Assembly (NCBI RefSeq): GCF_039978735.1
Contig: NZ_JBDWAS010000056.1
Location: 13,788-77,787, forward strand
DNA: 64,000 nt
Source of the DNA: Maricaulis sp039978735
GTDB taxonomy: Bacteria > Pseudomonadota > Alphaproteobacteria > Caulobacterales > Maricaulaceae
Direction of reading: 5' to 3'
Shown: one piece after another, positions 9,005 through 17,781 of the stretch
Layout of the letters: every line of letters starts with the position of its first letter
How positions within the stretch are numbered: position 1 is the stretch's first letter
The notes under the pieces: model-generated
What the model was told of the DNA's origin: nothing
Seen by the model: only the letters and a program-made list of their open reading frames with translations
The model's database searches: none
Position numbers and translations under genes: made by a program

Positions 9005-10648
9005 ATGACATTCCGCGCACACATGATGGATTGTCCGTTGATGATTTCGGACATTCTTGTCCACGCGGCCAAATGCCATGGCGGCCAGGAGATCGTGACA
9101 CGCCTGCCGGAGACGGGCGAGATTCATCGCGAGACCTATGCCGAAGCACATACGCGTACAAAACAGCTGGCGAATGCGCTCAAGAAGAAGCTGAAGATTC
9201 GCGAGGGCGACCGGGTCGCCACCATCGCCTGGAACTCGCATCGCCATTTCGAGCTCTATTACGGCATTTCCGGCATGGGCGCCGTGGTGCACACGGTCAA
9301 TCCGCGTCTCGATCCCAAGCAGATCGTGTGGATGCTGGAGCACGCCCAGGCCAAGGCGGTCTTCTTCGACAAGCAGTTCGCACCGATCGTCGACGGCATC
9401 TCGAAGATGTGCAAGTCGGTGAAGAACTGGGTGCTGATGACCGACAAGTCGCACGCCGATGCGGTCAAGACCAAGTGCAAGACCTATGAGGAACTGATCG
9501 CCGAACAGTCGTCCGATTTCGACTGGCCGGTGTTCGACGAGTACACCGCGGCCGGCCTGTGCTACACTTCCGGCACGACGGGCGACCCCAAGGGCGTCCT
9601 TTATTCCCACCGCTCCAACGTGCTGCACGCCATGGCCTGCTCGGCCTCGGACGTGATCGGCGTCGGCGCGCGCGGCACCCTCCTGCCGGTGGTGCCGATG
9701 TTCCACGTCAATGCCTGGGGCATTCCCTATGCCGCACCGATGAACGGCGCCAAGCTGGTCATGCCCGGCGCGCAGATGGACGGGAAGAGCATTCACGAGC
9801 TGATCGAGGGCGAGAAGGTCAATTATGTCGCCGGCGTGCCGACAGTGTGGCTGGGCCTGCTCAACTATCTCGAACAGGAAGGCAAGCGCATCGACTCGAT
9901 CGATCGTGTGCTGATCGGCGGCTCGGCCCTGCCCGAAGCGCTGCTGCGCGCCTATGAGGACAAGTATGACGTCGTCATGCAGCAAGGCTGGGGCATGACC
10001 GAGATGAGCCCGCTGGGCACGGTCAATGCCTCCCTGCCCAAGCATGACGCGCTGGACCGTGAAGAGCAGATCAAGATCAAGCTCAAGCAGGGCCGTCTCG
10101 TCTTCGGTGTCGGCATGCGTATCGTCGACGATGAAGGCAAGGAACTGCCCTGGGACGGCAAGTCCTCCGGCCATGTTCAGGTGCGCGGTCCGTGGATCGC
10201 CTCGGCCTATTACCGCGGTGCAGGCGCCGACAGCTTCACCGAGGATGGCTGGTTCAGGACCGGCGATGTCGCCTATCTCGACGGCGATGGCTATATGACC
10301 ATCACCGACCGTTCCAAGGACGTTATCAAGACCGGCGGGGAATGGATTTCCTCGATCGATCTGGAGAACGCCGCGATGGGCCATCCGGACGTCGCCATGG
10401 CGGCTGCCGTGGGCATGCCGCACCCGAAATGGCAGGAACGCCCGCTGCTCGTCGTCCAGCCCAAGCCGGGCATCACGCCGGACGCCGGGTCGATCCTGGA
10501 CTATCTGCGCGGCCAGGTGCCCAAATGGTGGGTGCCGGATGCGGTGGAATTCATCGACGAGATGCCGATCGGCGCCACCGGCAAGATCCTCAAGACGAAG
10601 CTGCGGGAAATCTACAAGGATTATGAATTCCCGACGGTCGACGCCTGA
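9005..10648 (+). CDS. Fatty-acid/medium-chain acyl-CoA ligase (AMP-forming)
   Basis: The 547-residue ANL-family enzyme carries the P-loop Y-T-S-G-T-T-G-D-P-K-G-V, the G-W-G-M-T-E motif, the Y-L-D-G-D-G-Y hinge preceded by W-F-R-T-G-D-V, and the C-terminal catalytic lysine region A-T-G-K-I-L-K-T-K. It activates a carboxylic acid to the acyl-adenylate and then the CoA thioester. Overall it resembles fatty-acyl and DmdB-like 3-methylmercaptopropionate CoA ligases. The substrate cannot be fixed from sequence, and no dmd genes are nearby. A GGGGAGAGAGC ribosome site precedes the ATG. Confidence 0.85.
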   Translation: MTFRAHMMDCPLMISDILVHAAKCHGGQEIVTRLPETGEIHRETYAEAHTRTKQLANALKKKLKIREGDRVATIAWNSHRHFELYYGISGMGAVVHTVNPRLDPKQIVWMLEHAQAKAVFFDKQFAPIVDGISKMCKSVKNWVLMTDKSHADAVKTKCKTYEELIAEQSSDFDWPVFDEYTAAGLCYTSGTTGDPKGVLYSHRSNVLHAMACSASDVIGVGARGTLLPVVPMFHVNAWGIPYAAPMNGAKLVMPGAQMDGKSIHELIEGEKVNYVAGVPTVWLGLLNYLEQEGKRIDSIDRVLIGGSALPEALLRAYEDKYDVVMQQGWGMTEMSPLGTVNASLPKHDALDREEQIKIKLKQGRLVFGVGMRIVDDEGKELPWDGKSSGHVQVRGPWIASAYYRGAGADSFTEDGWFRTGDVAYLDGDGYMTITDRSKDVIKTGGEWISSIDLENAAMGHPDVAMAAAVGMPHPKWQERPLLVVQPKPGITPDAGSILDYLRGQVPKWWVPDAVEFIDEMPIGATGKILKTKLREIYKDYEFPTVDA

Positions 10649-10680
10649 CCGGTCCTCATCCGCAATGACGGATTATGTGG

Positions 10681-10707
10681 CGCCCGCCCCTCTTGGGGGC
10701 GGGCGTT
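10681..10707 (+). terminator. Terminator hairpin after the acyl-CoA ligase
   Basis: CGCCCGCCCC, a TCTT loop and GGGGGCGGGCG form a strong stem 32 bp after the ligase stop and 11 bp before the convergent dehydrogenase stop. Only two T residues follow, so termination efficiency is uncertain. Confidence 0.6.
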
Positions 10708-10718
10708 CACGTATGGTG

Positions 10719-11486
10719 TTACAGCCCCTGGCCGCCGGAGACCTCGATCCGCTGGGCCGTCAGCCAGCCGAAATCGCCGGTCAGCAGGCTGGAGATCGCG
10801 CCACCGATATCGTCGGGCTGGCCGACCCGGCCCAGCGCCGTCACCGAGGCGATTTCGGCATTCATCTGCGCATTGTCGCGCACCATGCCGCCGCCGAAAT
10901 CCGTCTCGATCGCGCCGGGCGCGACCACATTCACGCGGATGCCGCGCTCGCCCAGTTCACGGGCCTGGTATCGGGTGAGCGCCTCGATCGCGCCCTTCAT
11001 CGCGGCATAGGCGGCAAAGCCGGGCAGCGTGATACGGGTCAGACCCGAGGAGATATTCACGACATGCCCGCCATCGCGGATCAGCGGCAGCAACGTCTGG
11101 GTGAGGAAGAAAACGCCCTTGAAATGGGCATTCACCAGCCCGTCGAACTCGGCCTCGGTGACTTCGGCGAACGGCTTGTAGACGCCATGGCCGGCATTAT
11201 TGACCAGGAAGTCGATCCGGTCGCACTGCCAGCCCTCGGCCAGGACGGATTTCACGGCCTCGGCAAAGCCGGCGAAGCTGGCAATATCGCCGGCGTCGAG
11301 CTGCAGGATCGCCGCCCGGCGTCCCAGCGCCTCGATCTCGGCCATGGCGCTTTCCGCCTCCGCGCGATTGCCGCGCCAGGTCAGGATGACATCGACGCCC
11401 TTGCGGGCGAGATGCATGGCGGTATTGCGGCCCAGCCCGCGGCTGCCGCCGGTGATCAGGGCGATGGGGGTGGTTGATTGGGTCAT
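10719..11486 (-). CDS. Short-chain dehydrogenase/reductase
   Basis: This 255-residue classical SDR has the cofactor motif T-G-G-S-R-G-L-G, the structural N-N-A-G, the catalytic Ser in N-I-S-S-G, and Y-A-A-M-K. An Arg after the second strand (L-T-W-R-G-N-R) suggests NADPH preference. The ATG at 11486 has a GGAG site about 9 bp upstream; a longer frame to 11519 exists but begins less convincingly. It is divergent from an AraC regulator with an AraC_N/cupin-like sensor. AraC/SDR pairs of this kind usually mean local control. The substrate is unknown. Confidence 0.85.
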   Translation of the reverse strand: MTQSTTPIALITGGSRGLGRNTAMHLARKGVDVILTWRGNRAEAESAMAEIEALGRRAAILQLDAGDIASFAGFAEAVKSVLAEGWQCDRIDFLVNNAGHGVYKPFAEVTEAEFDGLVNAHFKGVFFLTQTLLPLIRDGGHVVNISSGLTRITLPGFAAYAAMKGAIEALTRYQARELGERGIRVNVVAPGAIETDFGGGMVRDNAQMNAEIASVTALGRVGQPDDIGGAISSLLTGDFGWLTAQRIEVSGGQGL

Positions 11487-11646
11487 GGGAAAGGCTCCGG
11501 TGTTCAAGACGCCCCTCATCTAGCGGCCGCACCGATGCCCGGCCTGCCGCATGCTCCGGAAAACTTGCCCGATCCTCCGGAACTCCGGCTCGCCCGGCTT
11601 GCGCGGCAAACGCCCCGCGCGTAGTCCATACCGGCAGGAGCACCGC

Positions 11647-12546
11647 ATGACCGACCTCGACACCCTGAAACACGACATGACCCGGCATGCCGACCGCATG
11701 GGCTTTGACGCCCAGCCGAACGCGACCGGTGTGCCCGGACTCGACCTTGTGCGCAGCCGGGCACCGACGCCGCTCGATATCGTCGACTACCGGCCGATTT
11801 TCTGCCTGGTCCTGCAAGGCGCCAAGCAGACCGTGATGGGCGATACCGCGCTCACTTTCGCCGCCGGCCAGACCCTGATCGTCGGCCTCGACCTGCCGAC
11901 CACGGCGCGCATCGTCACGGCCAGTGCCCAAGCGCCCTATCTTTCGCTCGGCCTGGAGATCGATATCGCGCTGCTGCGCGAACTCATGGCCGGACTGCCA
12001 CAGGACGCGCTGCCGCCACCGCGCGAGCAGTATCGCTGCTCCGCGATGACGGTGACCGCCGCCGACCCGGCCCTTGTCGATGCCATGGCGCGTCTTTACC
12101 GCCTGCACGACCAGCCGGACGATCTACCGGTCCTGGCACCGCTGACGATCCGGGAAATCCACTATCGCCTGCTGCGCAGCCCGGAGGCGCCACTCCTCGC
12201 CAGCCTGACCCGGCCGGACAGTCATGCCAGCCGCATCGCCCGCGCCATCGGGCGCATCCGCCGCGAGTTCGACACGGCCCTTCCCGTCGCCGATCTGGCG
12301 CGCGAGGCGGGCATGAGCGCCTCGGCCTTTCACGAGCATTTCCGCAGCCTGACCGGCACGACACCGCTGCAATACCAGAAGACGCTGCGCCTGATGGAGG
12401 CCCGCCGCCGGCTCACGGACACGGCCGAAAGCGTCTCGGCCATCGCCTTTGCCATCGGCTATGAAAGCCCGACCCAGTTCTCGCGCGAGTACAGCCGCCA
12501 GTTCGGCCGCCCGCCGCGTGCGGAACGGGCGCTCAGGACCGCCTGA
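11647..12546 (+). CDS. AraC family transcriptional regulator (AraC_N type)
   Basis: The 299-residue protein has an N-terminal sensor domain with the AraC_N pattern P-I-F-C-L-V-L-Q-G-A-K-Q, about residues 45-190. A C-terminal AraC domain from about 200-297 contains V-A-D-L-A-R-E-A-G-M-S-A-S-A-F-H-E-H-F and I-G-Y-E-S-P-T-Q-F-S-R-E-Y. An AGGAG site lies just before the ATG. Its divergence from the SDR gene across 160 bp suggests it controls that gene and itself (inference). The effector is unknown. Confidence 0.88.
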   Translation: MTDLDTLKHDMTRHADRMGFDAQPNATGVPGLDLVRSRAPTPLDIVDYRPIFCLVLQGAKQTVMGDTALTFAAGQTLIVGLDLPTTARIVTASAQAPYLSLGLEIDIALLRELMAGLPQDALPPPREQYRCSAMTVTAADPALVDAMARLYRLHDQPDDLPVLAPLTIREIHYRLLRSPEAPLLASLTRPDSHASRIARAIGRIRREFDTALPVADLAREAGMSASAFHEHFRSLTGTTPLQYQKTLRLMEARRRLTDTAESVSAIAFAIGYESPTQFSREYSRQFGRPPRAERALRTA

Positions 12547-12688
12547 AAGAGCCGGTTCCCCGGACATTCCCGAGGCCTCCAAAGAGAGGCGGGACGAAAA
12601 TCCGTCCAATCCCCCCTTCCCCGCTATTGCGCTCTTCCGGGGGCGCTCATACATTCATATCGAAATTCGATATGAAGTGGAAACGGAG

Positions 12689-12895
12689 ATGGAGATCGTC
12701 ATGATGGGTGGAGCGGAGTTCGGCATCATCGCCTTGCTGCTGATGTTCCTGCCGACGCTGATCGCGCTCTTGCGCGGTCACGACAACACCTTTGCGATCT
12801 TCCTCACCAACCTGCTTCTGGGCTGGACGGTGATCGGCTGGGTGGTCGCACTGATCTGGTCGTTCACGGCAATCCGCCGGCGCATGCGGGCCTAG
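12689..12895 (+). CDS. Small superinfection-immunity-like membrane protein
   Basis: The 68-residue protein consists almost entirely of two hydrophobic helices, about residues 10-28 and 36-60, with a basic end R-R-R-M-R. The second helix includes L-L-L-G-W-T-V-I-G-W-V-V-A-L-I-W-S, the hallmark of the superinfection immunity (Imm_superinfect) family named after phage T4 Imm. Most chromosomal members have no tested immunity role. An alternative ATG at 12701 has an equally good GGAG site. It stands alone with a strong terminator behind it and no phage genes nearby. Confidence 0.75.
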   Translation: MEIVMMGGAEFGIIALLLMFLPTLIALLRGHDNTFAIFLTNLLLGWTVIGWVVALIWSFTAIRRRMRA

Positions 12896-12989
12896 GGTTC
12901 CCCCAACCCCGAACGGGAAACCGGTTCCCTCACTCCCGGTTTCCCTGGCAAAAGCGCCCCGATCAGATAACGGTTGGTCGGCAAATCTA

Positions 12990-13029
12990 GCGCCCGGATC
13001 CTCCCCCGATCCGGGCGCTCTGTTTTTTT
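12990..13029 (+). terminator. Intrinsic terminator after the small membrane gene
   Basis: An 11-bp perfect stem (GCGCCCGGATC / GATCCGGGCGC) with a 7-nt loop is followed by TCTGTTTTTTT. This is a textbook Rho-independent terminator on the plus strand, 95 bp after the stop of the 68-residue gene. Confidence 0.85.
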
Positions 13030-13051
13030 GAGGGTGATCAGTTGTGTGTTT

Positions 13052-13163
13052 CCCCCTCATCCGCCGCTTCGCGGCACCTTCTCCCCAGGGAGAAGGGGTG
13101 TTCTTGCGACACGCGGGATCGAAACTCCCTCTCCCTGGGGAGAGGGTTGGGGAGCGGGGGAAG
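13052..13163. repeat. Palindromic intergenic repeat (type D)
   Basis: CCCCCTCATCCGCCGCTTCG is followed by CACCTTCTCCCCAGGGAGAAGG, which is itself a palindrome. After a short spacer come CTCTCCCTGGGGAGAGGG and TTGGGGAGCGGGGG. The arms pair over the whole element. It sits between two convergent genes, right after a terminator. Similar C-rich/G-rich palindromic elements lie at 31541, 35080, 41137 and about 63600. Confidence 0.65.
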
Positions 13164-13185
13164 ACACCGCCATCGGCGGGTTCGC

Positions 13186-13860
13186 TCACAACCAGGTCGT
13201 GATCTCGTCCAGCGACTTCTTCACCAGCGCGTGTTCCGGCACGGTCGCGCCGTCGGCCGGATAGCCGCCGACGATCAGCATGTAGGGCTTTTCGGTCACC
13301 GGGCGCTCGCAGACCTCGTTGAGGAAGCGCATCGGGTTGGGTGTGTGGGTGAGCGTCACGAGCCCGGCCTCGTGCAGCGCCGCCAGCAGGAAGCCGCAGG
13401 CGATGCCGACGCTCTCATTGATGTAGTAATTCTTCTTGTCCTGCCCCGCGCGCTCGCCGCCGCGCTTCTGGGCGAAGACCGCGATCAGCACGGGCGCGGT
13501 TTCGAGAAACGGCTTGTCGGCATCCGTGCCCAGCGGCGCGAGCGCCTCGAGCCATTCCTCCGACGCCTTGCCGGCATAGAAGGCGCGTTCCTCGGCCTCG
13601 GCCGCCTCGCGCAGCGCCTTGCGGCGTTCAGCGTCGGTCAGAACGACGAAATGCCAGGGCTGGTGATTGGCACCGGACGGCGCCGAACCGGCGGCCAGGA
13701 TGGCCTGTTCGACAATCGCGCGATCGACCGGACGGTCCGAATAATCGCGCACCGTGCGGCGGCGGCGGAGATTTTCCGTGAAGGCCGCAACCCGGGACGA
13801 CATGTCCTCGGGCGCATATTCGACAAACCCTTCCAGCGGAACGCGTTTCTCGGCACCCAT
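13186..13860 (-). CDS. Nitroreductase-family flavoprotein, IYD-like
   Basis: This 224-residue FMN enzyme starts at the ATG at 13860 behind GGAG. It has the N-terminal R-R-R-R-T-V-R-D-Y-S loop for FMN phosphate, S-A-P-S-G-A-N-H-Q-P-W-H, and later Y-Y-I-N-E-S-V-G-I-A-C-G-F-L-L-A-A-L-H-E-A-G-L-V-T-L-T-H-T-P. The last block resembles iodotyrosine deiodinase homologues in bacteria rather than NfsA/NfsB. Reductive dehalogenation of halophenols is possible; general nitro or quinone reduction is the alternative. It is monocistronic in this window. Confidence 0.8.
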   Translation of the reverse strand: MGAEKRVPLEGFVEYAPEDMSSRVAAFTENLRRRRTVRDYSDRPVDRAIVEQAILAAGSAPSGANHQPWHFVVLTDAERRKALREAAEAEERAFYAGKASEEWLEALAPLGTDADKPFLETAPVLIAVFAQKRGGERAGQDKKNYYINESVGIACGFLLAALHEAGLVTLTHTPNPMRFLNEVCERPVTEKPYMLIVGGYPADGATVPEHALVKKSLDEITTWL

Positions 13861-14091
13861 GATCAGCTCCAGTCCAATACTATATTGCCCGCCGTGAGGC
13901 TGGCTTGTGCGGTGATTTCGCGGGGCTCGGGCCGGTCGGAAAACCGCGAACCGTGTGGCGCATGTGCATTGAACCATATGACGCCTGCGAACGCCTAGGC
14001 GCATCAGTTTCTCGCAGACCGGGAAAGGCGAGTGGCGCGATCCGATGCCTCATGGGAAGGGTTTAACCGGTTCGGCGAGTATCTGCATGCG

Positions 14092-14520
14092 CTAAGCCGT
14101 CAGTGAAAGATGGTAAAACGTCAAAATGCCATACCAGGCGCCGCCATAGGGCAGCGCGGCGGCGGCGGACCAATGGCTCAGACCGGCTGAGTCTGCAGCT
14201 TTCAGATCAGCCGTCAGACGCGACAAGGGTATTGAGCTTGCGATCGCGAGAGCAACAGGCGGGAGGAAAAGGATCAGACCTGGCAGGATCCGATCAACAA
14301 GCGGCGCCTCCCCAGCTACAAAGATTTTCCAACCCAGAGCAAGAATAACCGCAACGGGCAAAAGCAGGATGCTGGACATCCCTTTCAGCGCCAGCCCGAC
14401 GTGGATCAGGCCTGCGCGGAGAACCAGAAAGAAAAACAGAAAACTGATTGCCCCCATCATCAGTCCGGACACGAGCGCGACGGAACCTGTTTCTATCGCG
14501 TCCGCGACACCCATGATCAC
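14092..14520 (-). CDS. Hypothetical membrane protein coupled to tdh
   Basis: This 142-residue protein has about four hydrophobic segments and no family I recognise. The start is a GTG whose last bases overlap the TGA of tdh (GTGA). The two are therefore probably translated in series; an ATG two codons later is the alternative start. The upstream gene of tdh is also an unrecognised membrane protein, so threonine dehydrogenase is sandwiched between two. A transport role for threonine or glycine would be pure speculation. Confidence 0.65.
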   Translation of the reverse strand: MIMGVADAIETGSVALVSGLMMGAISFLFFFLVLRAGLIHVGLALKGMSSILLLPVAVILALGWKIFVAGEAPLVDRILPGLILFLPPVALAIASSIPLSRLTADLKAADSAGLSHWSAAAALPYGGAWYGILTFYHLSLTA

Positions 14521-15545
14521 CCCCAGTCCAGGACCACCTTGCCCGACTTGCCCGCGCGCATGGCGTCGAAACCTTTCTGGAATTCGTCGGCGGCATAGCG
14601 GTGGGTGATGATGCGCGAGACGTCCAGACCGCTTTCGAGCATGGCGATCATCTTGTACCAGGTCTCGAACATCTCGCGGCCATAGACGCCCTTCAGTGTG
14701 ATGGCCTTGAGGACGAGCTGGCCGAAATCCACCTCGATCGGCTTTGACGGCAGGCCGAGCATCGCGATCTTGCCCCCCATCACCATATTGTTGAGCATCG
14801 AGCCGAAAGCCTGCGGCGCGCCGGACATTTCCAGGCCCACATCGAAGCCTTCGGTCATCTTCAGCGCCTTGCGCACATCGCGCAGGTCTTCCTTCGAGAC
14901 GTCGACCGTGCGGATATTCGGTGCGACCTGGCTGGCCAGGTGGAGACGATGCGTATTGATGTCGGTGAGCACGACATGGCGGGCGCCGACATGGCGCGCG
15001 ATCGCCGCCGCCATGATGCCGATCGGTCCGGCACCGGTGATCAGCACGTCCTCGCCGATCATGTCGAACTGCAGCGCCGTGTGCACGGCATTGCCCAGCG
15101 GGTCGAGAATGGCGCCCATCTCGTCGGGCACCTCTTCCGGCAGCGGCACGACATTGAAGGCCGGCAGTTTCATGTATTCGGCAAAGGCGCCGGGAATGTT
15201 CACGCCGACGCCGCGCGTGTCGGGGTCGAGGTGGAAACGGCCTGCCCGCGCCGCGCGCGATGTGGCGCCCACGACATGGCCCTCGCCGGACACACGCTGG
15301 CCCACTTTCACGCGGGTCACATTGCCGCCGACCTCGACGATCTCGCCGGCATATTCATGGCCCACGACCATCGGTGTCGGCACATTCTTCGCGGCCCAGT
15401 CATCCCAGTTGTAGATGTGGATGTCGGTGCCGCAGATCGCGGTCTTGGTTATGCGGATCAGCACATCGTCCGGGCCGATCTTGGGCATCGGCACATCGTC
15501 CATCCAGATGCCTTCTTCCGGCTTGGCCTTGACCAGGGCTTTCAT
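14517..15545 (-). CDS. tdh: L-threonine 3-dehydrogenase
   Basis: The 342-residue zinc-type MDR enzyme oxidises L-threonine to 2-amino-3-ketobutyrate with NAD+. Clear Tdh signatures are I-C-G-T-D-I-H-I-Y-N-W-D-D-W (catalytic zinc Cys), V-V-G-H-E-Y-A-G, G-A-G-P-I-G-I-M-A-A-A, E-G-F-D-V-G-L-E-M-S-G-A and K-G-V-Y-G-R-E-M-F-E-T-W-Y-K-M. The structural-zinc lobe is unusual: after G-E-G-H it reads V-V-G-A-T-S-R-A-A-R-A-G-R-F-H-L-D and has none of the four cysteines of the E. coli type. The partner kbl lies 5.6 kb away on the same strand. Confidence 0.93.
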   Translation of the reverse strand: MKALVKAKPEEGIWMDDVPMPKIGPDDVLIRITKTAICGTDIHIYNWDDWAAKNVPTPMVVGHEYAGEIVEVGGNVTRVKVGQRVSGEGHVVGATSRAARAGRFHLDPDTRGVGVNIPGAFAEYMKLPAFNVVPLPEEVPDEMGAILDPLGNAVHTALQFDMIGEDVLITGAGPIGIMAAAIARHVGARHVVLTDINTHRLHLASQVAPNIRTVDVSKEDLRDVRKALKMTEGFDVGLEMSGAPQAFGSMLNNMVMGGKIAMLGLPSKPIEVDFGQLVLKAITLKGVYGREMFETWYKMIAMLESGLDVSRIITHRYAADEFQKGFDAMRAGKSGKVVLDWG

Positions 15546-15564
15546 GACGTTTCCTCGACCTTTG

Positions 15565-16410
15565 CTAGCGGGTGCCCTTCTTGCGGGACCCTTTGGGCTT
15601 GGCGAGAAAATACATCACCGCAGCGGCGGGAAAAGTGAGCATGAATGGAATGAGCAGTATGCTCATGATTTCCGCGACATGCCCGTTCGAACCGGTCAGC
15701 CAGGTGAGGCAGATGGCGAAAGCGGCCAATGCAGGCGGCACCGCCAGCCAGCGCCGCCACTCATGCCAGACCGGCCGGCCGGAGAACCATAACAGGGCCG
15801 ACAGCAGCACCGCATAGGTCGCCATCAGCGCCCATTTGATCCAGGTATCCTCGCGCAGGAATTCGATCCGGATCGGCAGGAAGCTGTCGAACACGAAGGA
15901 GGCCAGCTCCAGCGCCGGCGGAGCATTCTCGAACACTTCGTCCGACAGGCAGTCGCGCAGGACCGGATCCCCGGCCTGATCGTCCGGCACGGTCTGGGCG
16001 TTGCAATGCGGGTTCTCGACCTCGTCGAGAATATCGTCGATCGTGGCGTTCTCCTGCCAGTCCGCAACGATAGTCGCCACGGCCAGGCCGACGCCGAGAA
16101 CGGCGAAGATATTGCCCCGCATCGCCATGCCCAGGAAGAGGCAGGCGGCCATGCCCGCATAGGCGATGGGGAAGAAGACATCGATGAACTGCACGTGCCG
16201 GATATAGTCGCGCATCTCCGCGCCGGCCTCGCCCTGCAGGAAGTCGAGATGCGCCACCTGCGTGGCGAATTCCAGGGCCAGGATGGGGGTGCTGAAACCG
16301 GAATGCAGCGGCACGGCCGGTTCCGGCGGCGTGCCGAAGGCCAGCGTCAGCAGGGTCGTTGCCAGCGCAAACAGGATGCAAAGCCCGAAGGCCCAACGCG
16401 ATGGTGTCAT
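15565..16410 (-). CDS. Hypothetical membrane protein upstream of tdh
   Basis: The 281-residue protein has an N-terminal hydrophobic segment, then about four more in the middle and C-terminal thirds. A polar central stretch, around residues 120-165, contains two cysteines (P-H-C-N-A and L-R-D-C-L) that could face the periplasm. I do not recognise the family. It ends 19 bp before tdh on the same strand, so they likely form one transcript. The C-terminus is basic. Confidence 0.65.
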   Translation of the reverse strand: MTPSRWAFGLCILFALATTLLTLAFGTPPEPAVPLHSGFSTPILALEFATQVAHLDFLQGEAGAEMRDYIRHVQFIDVFFPIAYAGMAACLFLGMAMRGNIFAVLGVGLAVATIVADWQENATIDDILDEVENPHCNAQTVPDDQAGDPVLRDCLSDEVFENAPPALELASFVFDSFLPIRIEFLREDTWIKWALMATYAVLLSALLWFSGRPVWHEWRRWLAVPPALAAFAICLTWLTGSNGHVAEIMSILLIPFMLTFPAAAVMYFLAKPKGSRKKGTR

Positions 16411-16489
16411 GTCAGCCTCCCCGTCCCCGGCAGGATTTGGGCATGATCGGCGCGCCGCGACAAGGACTGCGTTTGCCGTTCAAAATTTT

Positions 16490-16652
16490 GTCATCCCGGC
16501 GGGATGGCCCGCGAAGGCGGGCCGCAGGGCCGGGAGCCATAGACTCGATATTGGCCAAAAGCGGGTTCGATAGCGGAGTCTGTCAGGCGTGAACCCGGAT
16601 TATGGGTCCCGGACCTGCGCCAGCCCGAGGCCGGGCATTCATCCGGGATGAC
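16490..16652. repeat. 163-bp intergenic repeat, copy 1
   Basis: The element runs from GTCATCCCGGCGGGATGGCC to GCATTCATCCGGGATGAC. Its ends are inverted repeats, and internally it holds GGCGGGCCGCAGGGCCGGG and GGATTATGGGTCCCGGACC. It aligns base for base over most of its length, without length change, with the reverse complement of 30127-30289. It fills most of the gap between two minus-strand genes. It may be a REP-like doublet or MITE. Confidence 0.8.
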
Positions 16653-16671
16653 AGGGCTGCCGGTTCTGCGG

Positions 16672-17781
16672 CTACCCCTCTAGCATCCCGGCGACATACT
16701 CGCCGATGGCCAGCGAGGCCGTGAGCCCCGGGCTTTCAATGCCGAACAGCGTGACCAGGCCTTTCATGCCGTGCTGGCCGGCGCCGTCGATGCGCCAGTC
16801 CGGGTGCGGCTCGCCGGGGCCGTGCAGTTTGGGGCGGATACCGGCATAGTCGGGCACCAGAGCACCGTCGGGCAGGTCCGGCCAGAAACGGCGGATCGTG
16901 GCGTAGAAGGCCTCGCCGCGGGCCGGGTCGACGCTGTAATCCTCGGTCGCGACGAATTCCAGATCCGGCCCGAACCGCGCCTGCCCGCCCAGATCGCGGC
17001 GGTAATGCGTGCCCAGCGCGCCGGGAATGGGCAGCGGATAGACGAGGTGCCTGAACGGCGCCTTGCCGGCCATGGTGAAATAGACGCCCTTGCCCAGATG
17101 CAGCGGCGGGATCGCATCGGCCGGATAGGTCTCCACCGTGCCGGCCGCCGCCTGGGCACCCAGACCGGCCGCGATCACCAGATGGCGCGCCGTGACCTCC
17201 GTCGCATGATCGCCGCCCGTACGGATCGCAAAACCGCCGACCTCCAGCGGCCGGGCGCCTGCGAACGACGTGTTGACCGCAATCGCCCCGCCCCGGGCAG
17301 AAATCTCGCCGGCCAGCGCATCCATATAGCCATGGGCATCCATAACGCCGCTGGTCTGCGAGAGAAGCGCTGCCTCGGCCCGCAGCCCCGGCTCCAGCGC
17401 CCGCGCCTCGGCGCGGGTCAGGCGCTGCATGCCCTCCACACCGTTCGCCTCAGCCTGGTCGAGGATGGCATCCAGCCGCTCGATCTCGTGCGGCTCGGTC
17501 GCCACGACCAGCTTGCCGCAACGTTCATGCGCTACATGATGGCTGGCGAGGAAATCATGGAGCTTGCGGCGCCCCTCGACGCACAGCCGCGCCTTCAGCG
17601 AACCCGTGGGATAGTAGAGCCCGCCATGGATCACCTCGGAATTGCGCGAGGAGACGCCCTGCCCGATCGCCTTTTCCTTCTCCAGCACGATCGTCTCGAA
17701 ACCGCGCTGGACCAGGGCATAGGCACAGGCCAGCCCGACAGCCCCGGCCCCGATGATGATGGCGTCCGTATCGTGGGTCAT
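16672..17781 (-). CDS. FAD-dependent oxidoreductase, L-2-hydroxyglutarate oxidase-like
   Basis: This 369-residue DAO-fold flavoprotein opens with the FAD-binding A-I-I-I-G-A-G-A-V-G-L-A-C-A-Y-A-L. It has S-S-R-N-S-E-V-I-H-G-G-L-Y-Y, the hallmark of the LhgO/L2HGDH group, followed by G-S-L-K-A-R-L-C. The C-terminal I-E-S-P-G-L-T-A-S-L closes the FAD site. The likely reaction is oxidation of L-2-hydroxyglutarate or a similar 2-hydroxyacid, with electrons passed to oxygen or quinone. The ATG at 17781 overlaps the stop of the upstream membrane gene by 4 bp (ATGA). Confidence 0.82.
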   Translation of the reverse strand: MTHDTDAIIIGAGAVGLACAYALVQRGFETIVLEKEKAIGQGVSSRNSEVIHGGLYYPTGSLKARLCVEGRRKLHDFLASHHVAHERCGKLVVATEPHEIERLDAILDQAEANGVEGMQRLTRAEARALEPGLRAEAALLSQTSGVMDAHGYMDALAGEISARGGAIAVNTSFAGARPLEVGGFAIRTGGDHATEVTARHLVIAAGLGAQAAAGTVETYPADAIPPLHLGKGVYFTMAGKAPFRHLVYPLPIPGALGTHYRRDLGGQARFGPDLEFVATEDYSVDPARGEAFYATIRRFWPDLPDGALVPDYAGIRPKLHGPGEPHPDWRIDGAGQHGMKGLVTLFGIESPGLTASLAIGEYVAGMLEG

